Assembly: GCA_000242935.3 (NCBI GenBank)
Contig: CP007053.1
Coordinates: 5,193,001 to 5,257,000 of the forward strand
Source of the DNA: Opitutaceae bacterium TAV5
GTDB taxonomy: Bacteria; Verrucomicrobiota; Verrucomicrobiia; Opitutales; Opitutaceae
Direction: 5' to 3'
DNA: 64,000 bases
Positions 44,008-49,762 of this stretch are shown one piece after another. The position numbers were made by a program, and so were the translations under genes. A model generated the notes under the pieces. It was given only the letters and a program-made list of their open reading frames with translations. It had not been told where the DNA came from and made no database searches. Every line of letters starts with the position of its first letter. Position 1 is the first letter of the stretch.

Positions 44008-44041
44008 GGCAGATTTTCCCCGATTTTCCTGACTTATTATA
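44008..44041 (+). promoter_or_regulatory. 34-bp promoter-like element facing fecR
   Basis: Starts GGCAGATTT and ends TGACTTATTATA; the second copy of the element facing tpsB (42488-42521). It lies 16 bp before the fecR start codon, in the 79-bp gap after the sigma-factor gene, suggesting fecR has its own promoter inside the operon. Confidence 0.65.
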
Positions 44042-44057
44042 GAGAGACCCTTGCCAC

Positions 44058-45176
44058 ATGCATCCCGAAGATGATCCGCAGATCGCCTTTTACTCTCTCG
44101 CCACCCGCTGCCTCACCGGTGAGGCAACAGGCGACGAACAACGGCGGCTGGCCGGGTTGCTCGACGATCCTCAATGGAAAAAAATGTTCGAGACCATGCG
44201 GAGCGGCTGGGAGGGCAATCCCGCCAATGCGCTTAAAGGCTACGATGTAAAGGGAGCGCTGGAAAAAATCCGGAGTGCCACGACGGAATCCGCGGCGACG
44301 AAACGCACGGAAAAGAAAAAGCGGGCGGGATGGTGGCAGTCTGCCGCATGGCGTATCCGTTTCCCGGTTACGACTGGAGGCATCGCGCTGGCGGCGGCAT
44401 CGCTTGCCGTCGTGATTCTGGCGGTCTTCGTCGTCTCCCGGCCAAAGCGGCCGGCGGAAATGGCCATCGCACCAATCCGATGGATCGAGCAGGTCAACGG
44501 AGCAGGCGAGCGCCTGATGCTCACGCTCGGTGACGGGACAAAAATTACTCTCAATGCCGGCAGCACGCTTTCCTATCCGGATGCGTTTGGCCCCCGCAAC
44601 AGGGTCGTGCGTTTGAAGGGGGAAGGATTTTTTGATGTGGCGCGGGATGAAAGGCGTCCGTTCGTGGTCGAGACTTCGACATTGCGGGTCACCGTTCTCG
44701 GCACGCAGTTCAATGTCAGGGCGTTTGATGACGGAAGCCAGGCACAGGTGACGCTGGTGCATGGCAAGGTGCAGGTAACGCCAGCAGGGTCTCGCGGCGC
44801 GACCGCGACGACTCCGGTCACGCTGACCGACGGCATGCGTTACTCGGTCGCCGCGGAGACCGGCAAGGGAGAGGTCCGGACGGTTCCGGCCGGAGAGGCG
44901 GTCGGGTGGATACAGGACAAGCTGGTGTGGGAAAACGAACCATTGCCTTCGGCCATGAAGGAACTGGAACGCCGTTTCGGCATCGTGGTGGAGATCACCG
45001 ACCAAAAGCTGCGGGAACAGACGATCACCGCCCGGTTCGGAAGGGAATCGCTTGAGGAAATTTTCGATCTGATTCACCTGACAGCGCCGATCCGATATGA
45101 GTTCGTCAGGAGCGAGGACGGAAAGATCAAGCGGGTCGTGCTGTCGCTCAACCGGCAGAACGAGACGACACCGTGA
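44058..45176 (+). CDS. fecR: FecR-family anti-sigma factor
   Basis: 372 residues. The N-terminal cytoplasmic part (DDPQIAFYSLATRCLTGEAT, then EQRRLAGLLDDPQWKKMFET) would bind the sigma factor. One transmembrane helix lies at ~105-127 (TTGGIALAAASLAVVILAVF). The periplasmic FecR domain (ERLMLTLGDGTKITLNAGST, VVRLKGEGFFDVARDERRPF, VETSTLRVTVLGTQFNVRAF) is followed by a DUF4974-like/STN-like end (AMKELERRFGIVVEITDQKL). Intact and normal length. With the STN protein and sigma factor it forms a cell-surface signalling trio. Confidence 0.95.
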   Translation: MHPEDDPQIAFYSLATRCLTGEATGDEQRRLAGLLDDPQWKKMFETMRSGWEGNPANALKGYDVKGALEKIRSATTESAATKRTEKKKRAGWWQSAAWRIRFPVTTGGIALAAASLAVVILAVFVVSRPKRPAEMAIAPIRWIEQVNGAGERLMLTLGDGTKITLNAGSTLSYPDAFGPRNRVVRLKGEGFFDVARDERRPFVVETSTLRVTVLGTQFNVRAFDDGSQAQVTLVHGKVQVTPAGSRGATATTPVTLTDGMRYSVAAETGKGEVRTVPAGEAVGWIQDKLVWENEPLPSAMKELERRFGIVVEITDQKLREQTITARFGRESLEEIFDLIHLTAPIRYEFVRSEDGKIKRVVLSLNRQNETTP

Positions 45177-45277
45177 GTTGGCTGTGCCGGTGGGGCCGCT
45201 TGCCTGGCTTTCTGCTGGCGGCGTTTAGCGCAATCGTATCAGGGAGGGACAATTCGGAATGCCGAAAGCCGGGATAA
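45173..45277 (+). CDS. Possible truncated secreted-protein remnant after fecR
   Basis: A GTG start overlaps the fecR stop as GTGA and opens a 34-codon frame with a signal-like core (LPGFLLAAFSAIVSG) that stops abruptly at a TAA. In FecI/FecR operons the next gene usually encodes an exported receptor, so this may be the 5' remnant of one, cut where the mobilisation region begins. It is equally possibly a chance frame. Confidence 0.25.
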   Translation: MSWLCRWGRLPGFLLAAFSAIVSGRDNSECRKPG

Positions 45278-45287
45278 TGCTGCGAAA

Positions 45288-45794
45288 TCAGCGGCGTTTT
45301 TTCGCCCGCGCTTTCCGCGCGGCGAGTGTGGTCGCGCGGGCCTTGATGGCCTGCTCGCGTGTGGCCTTGCGTTTTCCCTCGGTGAACTTTGCCAGCGGCT
45401 TGAAGATTGTCTCCACGGGCGGAAGCGAGCGCAGGAGGGCGCGCAGGACGTAGCTGCGGTTCGTCTTGATGCGCTTCAGGTCGAGTTCGTCCACCACCTC
45501 ATCGAGCTTGCGGAGGTCTTCGCCTGGAATGACCACGCTGAGCCGCGTTTCGACCATCTCGATTTCGCGCGGGCCTTTTTTGGCTTCGTCGGCCTTGAAC
45601 CGGATGATGGAGCGCGCCAGCAGTTCCGATTCCGAGGTAACGTGGATGATGCCGCGCACGGCCTTGGCGGTGTCGATGCGCAGTCCGAGTTCGCGCAGTT
45701 TGCGGCGCAGTTCGCGCAGCGCGTCGAGGTCTTCCGTATAGAAGGAAAACGTGGTCCTGACCGGAGCAGTATTCATGGTTGAAGAAGGCTTCAT
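45288..45794 (-). CDS. Hypothetical basic protein, possibly DNA-binding
   Basis: 168 residues (a second ATG seven codons in is possible). Strongly charged and helical: LDALRELRRKLRELGLRIDT, then ETRLSVVIPGEDLRKLDEVV with LDLKRIKTNRSYVLRALLRS resembling a ribbon-helix-helix pair (beta strand plus two helices). The tail is an Arg/Lys/Ala-rich string (KARATTLAARKARAKKRR). Such proteins often act as relaxosome accessory or repressor proteins on conjugative DNA. It lies ~360 bp downstream of the coupling-protein gene on the same strand. Family not recognised. Confidence 0.6.
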   Translation of the reverse strand: MKPSSTMNTAPVRTTFSFYTEDLDALRELRRKLRELGLRIDTAKAVRGIIHVTSESELLARSIIRFKADEAKKGPREIEMVETRLSVVIPGEDLRKLDEVVDELDLKRIKTNRSYVLRALLRSLPPVETIFKPLAKFTEGKRKATREQAIKARATTLAARKARAKKRR

Positions 45795-46150
45795 GTATTA
45801 TCTGATGATTTGCATACGATATTAACGCAAGCGGAAAATCAAAAAATAATCGGCAAACCGGAGACTAGGCGTTGGCCACCTGCCGGCAAACAGGCGTCCG
45901 CCACACGGCGAACAAGCGGACGGCAATCAACCGCCAACCACCCGCCGACAAACCAGCCACGTCGTGAACATCGCAGGCAGGCGCCTTCGGATCTTTACCG
46001 CCATACCTCGACGGCCCAGCCTCGCGTTTCACCTCGAAAGCGCACTCCGGCGCCCCGGCTCACGGTCGGATTCGGATCAACGCCATGTCGGACATCCCCG
46101 CCGTCACCGGGAAAAAAAACACTCCGTTCCCTGATTTCGGAACAAGCCGG
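45795..46150. other. Intergenic region downstream of the coupling-protein gene
   Basis: 356 bp without a supported gene. The stretch 45850-45980 is unusually C/A-rich with repeated CGGCAAAC/CCGCCAACC words, and the region 46100-46125 has an A-run. I see no terminator or repeat of known type. Confidence 0.4.
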
Positions 46151-47653
46151 CTACGGATTCCCCTTCACATACTCGTTGGCGCGGGTGAAGGAGGTGAACG
46201 GCAGCTTTTTGAGGAACGGCCTGCCGGTCCGTCCCGGATGTTTGATGACCGCGTATCCGGCGGGCAGCGACAAAAGTCGCGCCGGTTTGAACCAAGGCTC
46301 GTCGGCCAGTTGCCAGTTGCGCGAGGTTTTGCCGCCGCTGGTGCCGCCGCTGTATTTGCGGATTTCCCGTCCGCCCATCTTGGACGACAGGATGGCCGCG
46401 CCCTTTTCGTCCGCGGCCTGAAAATGGATCTGCGTGCGCAGGTTCGCCATAAACACATCGGCCTTTTTCTCGGTCTCAAACGCCGCATACAACGAAAGCG
46501 GCGTTTGCGTGGCGGAGATGATGCACATGCCGGCCTCGCGGAGTTCGTCCACCGTGCCGTGATCGGAAAACCCGTCCTCGGAGACCAGCGTCGTCTTCTG
46601 CCCCTCGTCCAGCACCAGCACGATCAGGTTGCGCTTGCGCAGTTCGGCCGCATCGAGGTCGAAACGCCGGAAGCCGTGCAGGAACATGAGCTGCTTGCAA
46701 AGCAGGTTGAGGTATTTGCGCTCCACCTGATACGTCTGCGGAACGGACAGGCAGATGAGCCGTCCCTCGTCGATCTCGGCCAGCGAAAAATTGGCCTCCG
46801 GCGAACAGAACACCTCGGCGATGTCGGGCGGTGTGTAGGGCCGCAGATAATTGGCGACCGTATAAACCGTGCCGCTCCGCTGCTCCGGCGGCTGGGCCGC
46901 GAAATCTTTAAAAAACTGCCGCTCGACCGCGGCGGCGTCACCGGTCGCCTTGTCGAGGGCGGCGATCAGCTCGGCGGTGTCGGCGGAGTTGCAGACGGCG
47001 TTGTGAACGTTATCGAGCGTTACCAGTAGGCCGGCGGCGTCGAGCGCCTGCATCGCGTGCGTGACGACATCGCGGGCCGACTCCTTAAAAAATGTCTGCC
47101 CGCCACGCTGGCCGGCGGCCGAGGCCGTATCGACGATGATTTTGGCATACGTTCCCCAAGGGATCGAACGGTCGGCGAGCACGTTCATTTTCAGCGGAGC
47201 GTTCCATTTTTCTGGTGGAATGTGCGGAGGCCGGACCCGGATCAGGCGCAAGGCGTCCTCCTGCCCGAGGGCACGGGCGATTTCCGAAAGCGGTTTCCAA
47301 AGCGCGCCCTTTGAATCCACGGCAAGGATACCGGTGGAGGGCAGCGAGGAACGCAGGCAGTGGACGATGGGCACGACCGCCCGCGCGGTCTTGCCCGTTC
47401 CGGTGCTACCGGTGACAAAAAAATGGCAGCAGGCTTCGTCTCGCTTCCATTCCAGCCCCCACAAACGAAGGACAACATCGTCGTGTCGCGGAGGCGCGGC
47501 CAGCAGGCCGCGGGCAATCCAGACGGCGAGGCCCAAGCCGATCACCGGAAGCCAGAACCCGGCGGGTGCCGGCTGGGTCAGCCGAACGGCCACCGCCCCG
47601 CCCACGCAAAGCAGGACCATGAGCGCACCAAAGACACGCCACGGTGTGCTCAT
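46151..47653 (-). CDS. VirD4/TraG/TrwB-type coupling protein
   Basis: 500 residues from the ATG at complement 47651-47653, overlapping the preceding stop as ATGA. Two N-terminal transmembrane helices (VFGALMVLLCVGGAVAV and WLPVIGLGLAVWIARGLL) are followed by Walker A TGSTGTGKTA at ~81-90, the motif LPSTGILAVDSKGALWKPLS, Walker B RNLIVLVLDEGQ around residues 340-355, and the conserved ISATQTPLSLYA motif. The ATPase recruits the relaxosome to the T4SS. No VirD4 homologue exists in the T4SS block at 1-14.3 kb, so this protein completes that system. It belongs to a four-gene minus-strand operon starting at 49239. Confidence 0.93.
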   Translation of the reverse strand: MSTPWRVFGALMVLLCVGGAVAVRLTQPAPAGFWLPVIGLGLAVWIARGLLAAPPRHDDVVLRLWGLEWKRDEACCHFFVTGSTGTGKTARAVVPIVHCLRSSLPSTGILAVDSKGALWKPLSEIARALGQEDALRLIRVRPPHIPPEKWNAPLKMNVLADRSIPWGTYAKIIVDTASAAGQRGGQTFFKESARDVVTHAMQALDAAGLLVTLDNVHNAVCNSADTAELIAALDKATGDAAAVERQFFKDFAAQPPEQRSGTVYTVANYLRPYTPPDIAEVFCSPEANFSLAEIDEGRLICLSVPQTYQVERKYLNLLCKQLMFLHGFRRFDLDAAELRKRNLIVLVLDEGQKTTLVSEDGFSDHGTVDELREAGMCIISATQTPLSLYAAFETEKKADVFMANLRTQIHFQAADEKGAAILSSKMGGREIRKYSGGTSGGKTSRNWQLADEPWFKPARLLSLPAGYAVIKHPGRTGRPFLKKLPFTSFTRANEYVKGNP

Positions 47654-48129
47654 GGCCCGGACAGGCCGAGAACCAGCGCAGCCACAAAACCCAGCCCCAG
47701 GCCGACGACGAGGGCGGCCAATCGTTCTCCATGCCGGGACCGGCCAAGGCTGGCCTCGGCACGCGCGACGACGGCGGCCAGAGCCTTCTCCTGCGCCCGA
47801 AACGAGGTCAGCGGCGCGCGCAGTTCCTCGCCGAGCTGTTCGGAGACCAGCGCAGGCCGCTTGTCCAGCGCCTCCCGCAGCGCGACAAGATGCCCGGCCA
47901 GCACGTCGGCGGACTCCGACACTTTGCCGGCCTGCTCCAGCCGCGCGTCGATGGTGGCCTGCAAGGCCATGCTGGCGGCTTGCAGTCGGTCCTCGCCTTT
48001 TTCGATCCGCTGCCAGTGCCACACGATGAGCTGAAACACCGGGTCGCGCGGATGTAGCTTGAACTCCGATACGACCCAGCGCAGGTCGTCGGGCAGGGTC
48101 TCCGGATCAAGCAGGTCCAGCGGCTTCAC
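47650..48129 (-). CDS. Mobilisation-associated protein with C-terminal membrane helix
   Basis: 159 residues from the GTG at complement 48127-48129, which overlaps the ParA-like stop (GTGA); the in-frame ATG at 48192 lies inside the ParA-like gene. The N-terminal half is helical and polar (PRDPVFQLIVWHWQRIEKGE), the middle is coiled coil (LVSEQLGEELRAPLTSFRAQ), and the C-terminus is a single hydrophobic helix (ERLAALVVGLGLGFVAALVL). Not recognised as a named family. Coupling to the T4CP gene by ATGA suggests it assists the coupling protein, perhaps as a membrane anchor. Confidence 0.65.
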   Translation of the reverse strand: MKPLDLLDPETLPDDLRWVVSEFKLHPRDPVFQLIVWHWQRIEKGEDRLQAASMALQATIDARLEQAGKVSESADVLAGHLVALREALDKRPALVSEQLGEELRAPLTSFRAQEKALAAVVARAEASLGRSRHGERLAALVVGLGLGFVAALVLGLSGP

Positions 48130-48881
48130 GGCAGGAGCAGGCGGCCGGCCCTGCCGAACTCGGCCGCCATCCGGTCGTGAAACCGGACGCACCGGGAGCG
48201 GTCGAGCAGGAACAGATCATCGGAGGAGCGCCCGCGCCCCACGGTGAGGTTGGCCAGTTGCAATCGGTTCCGGGTGATTTCCGCCAGACAGGGCACATCG
48301 ATTTCCACCGCGCCATAGCCGGCCAGCGTCTTGCGGGAGTTGCTCCGCATATATAAGTGCAGGTTGTCGCCATCGCGCAGATTGCGGGCCACCAGCCATC
48401 GGACGCGATTGCCCCAGGTGTCCAGCAGGTCGGCGATCTGCGAGTTCGCGTCCTTGTCGTCCACCGCCACGAGCACGAAGACCACCAGCAGATCCAACTC
48501 GGGTTGCATTTCCACGATCCGGCTTTCTTCAAAATACTGCCGGATTTTTATTCCCCCGGCCGCGCGACTGTCGGCCAGCACCACATCGGCCTGACCGAGC
48601 GCGTCAATCAGTCGGTCAAGGACGCCGAGCTTGTCGGCGTCCACGTCGGTGTCGATAAACTCCGCTTCGGGCACGTAGCGGGTGAAGGTCGAGTTGGCAT
48701 GGTCCAGGTCAAAGGCCCGCACATTGGCGTCACGGTCGATCAGGTAGTCGTAAAGCAGCGTCATAATAAAACTCTTGCCGATGCCGCCTTTGTCTTGCGG
48801 GCACAGGATCAGGCGTTTCGACGGCCACGACTCCGGGCCGGCGGGTGGATTGGCAGGTGGCGGTGTCGGGTTAGAAGTCAT
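48126..48881 (-). CDS. ParA/MinD-like ATPase
   Basis: 251 residues from the ATG at complement 48879-48881 (MTSNPTPPPANPPAGPESWP). The deviant Walker A of ParA/MinD proteins is visible (CPQDKGGIGKSFIMTLL at ~27-43), followed by VRAFDLDHANSTFTRYV (the nucleotide-linked strand) and DVVLADSRAAGG. It has no N-terminal HTH. It sits between the HTH gene and the T4CP-linked membrane protein, so it more likely positions the transfer machinery or relaxosome (VirC1/TraL-like) than partitions the replicon. No partner ParB is seen in the window. Confidence 0.85.
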   Translation of the reverse strand: MTSNPTPPPANPPAGPESWPSKRLILCPQDKGGIGKSFIMTLLYDYLIDRDANVRAFDLDHANSTFTRYVPEAEFIDTDVDADKLGVLDRLIDALGQADVVLADSRAAGGIKIRQYFEESRIVEMQPELDLLVVFVLVAVDDKDANSQIADLLDTWGNRVRWLVARNLRDGDNLHLYMRSNSRKTLAGYGAVEIDVPCLAEITRNRLQLANLTVGRGRSSDDLFLLDRSRCVRFHDRMAAEFGRAGRLLLP

Positions 48882-49239
48882 CGCGGGCGATTTTTGGGCC
48901 GCGCTGACTGCCCGATGAGGACGAGCGCGACGGAGTCCTGGCAGCGGCCGGCGGTGATTCCGGCACGGCAGGCGAATGGTTGTCGCCCTCGGCAATATTC
49001 TTGCGCAGGCGGTTGATTTCGGAAGCGGGACAGTGTTTGCGGCAAAAGGCGCCGACAGAGGAGCCGGAGATGAGGATGCCCTGTGGCTTCAAAAAACCGG
49101 CGATGCGTTCGTAACTGTAGTTCTTCGCGCGGAAGGCCAGGATGGCCTCGCGAAGGGGAAGCAGGCGGCTGGGATGAACCGACTGGATTTCAAGCCGGCT
49201 GGCAAAGTCCAGCACCCGTCGGGACAGGTCGGAGTTCAT
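48871..49239 (-). CDS. Small helix-turn-helix protein, likely relaxosome accessory or regulator
   Basis: 122 residues from the ATG at complement 49237-49239 (MNSDLSRRVLDFASRLEIQS); upstream in-frame Mets lie in the putative oriT region. The segment LLPLREAILAFRAKNYSYER with IAGFLKPQGILISGSSVGAF looks like a helix-turn-helix of the type found in TraK/MobC-like accessory proteins. The C-terminal third is a disordered, Ser/Pro-rich, basic tail. First gene of the T4CP operon and adjacent to the relaxase across the intergenic region, so oriT binding or control of the TTGACTACG promoters is likely. It overlaps the ParA-like gene by 11 bp. Confidence 0.65.
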   Translation of the reverse strand: MNSDLSRRVLDFASRLEIQSVHPSRLLPLREAILAFRAKNYSYERIAGFLKPQGILISGSSVGAFCRKHCPASEINRLRKNIAEGDNHSPAVPESPPAAARTPSRSSSSGSQRGPKIARDDF

Positions 49240-49260
49240 GCTTTTTTGCGTGGCACATTT

Positions 49261-49275
49261 CAAAATCGTAGTCAA
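49261..49275 (-). promoter_or_regulatory. TTGACTACG motif upstream of the T4CP operon
   Basis: Minus-strand TTGACTACGATTTTG, 22 bp before the HTH-protein start (49239). It differs by one base from the copy upstream of virB2 (14330-14344). Probable shared control site of the transfer genes. Confidence 0.5.
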
Positions 49276-49733
49276 GATAAAATGCGAGAAGCGGCGGATT
49301 GTCCGGAAAAACAGGGCCGGAGTTTTGCGGTAAAAACAGGCTGTTGCCTGTCGGCAGAAAGCCATCCGGCTGTCGGTCGGCAAGTGGTCGTCCTCCTGGC
49401 CAAAGCCAGGGGTGGTGTGTCCTTGCTACAATAAGATAAATCTTGGCCATTTGTGATCCATGAAGTTTTTAATGATATGGAAATCCGGGTATATTTACGA
49501 GGTGATTTTATCGGGTGACTGTTTCTGATTTTTTGTTAAATGAGTATCCGGACAGGCATGATTTCCTGTCTTTTATTTCGGCAAATTCCTGCTTTCGGGT
49601 GGCTGCGTTTTGAAAATTCGGAATGCTTTTTTCTCCCTCCCGATGCCGCTCTGTTTTCCTGAAAAAATCTGTTTCCCGCCGAACCGTTCTCTCCTTTTCC
49701 GATCAACCCATTTTTGGACGAAGTTCCATTTTT

Positions 49734-49753
49734 CTTGACTTTTCGTAGTCAAG
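49734..49753 (+). promoter_or_regulatory. Inverted repeat with TTGACTACG motif directly upstream of the relaxase
   Basis: CTTGACT (49734-49740), TTTCGT spacer, AGTCAAG (49747-49753), ending 9 bp before the relaxase ATG. Its minus-strand reading contains TTGACTACG, shared with the other two transfer operons. Placement so close to the start codon suggests a repressor site. Confidence 0.55.
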
Positions 49754-49762
49754 CAATCTCTG

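Larger units (their letters stand above)
49240..49762. other. Candidate oriT region between T4CP operon and relaxase
   Basis: 523 bp without genes between the divergent HTH and relaxase genes. It holds several perfect short inverted repeats: ACAGGC-TGTT-GCCTGT (49336-49351), CCTGGC-CAAA-GCCAGG (49395-49410), GACAGG-N8-CCTGTC (49551-49570) and CTTGACT-N6-AGTCAAG (49734-49753). The second is followed by GGTGGTGTGTCCTTGCTACA, an arrangement like the stem plus nick site of MobF oriTs such as R388. The nick position itself cannot be read from sequence. The right half is AT-rich. Confidence 0.55.

Noticed and set aside
46085-47029. Plus-strand 314-codon frame
   Set aside because: Antisense to the coupling protein, which has complete ATPase motifs.
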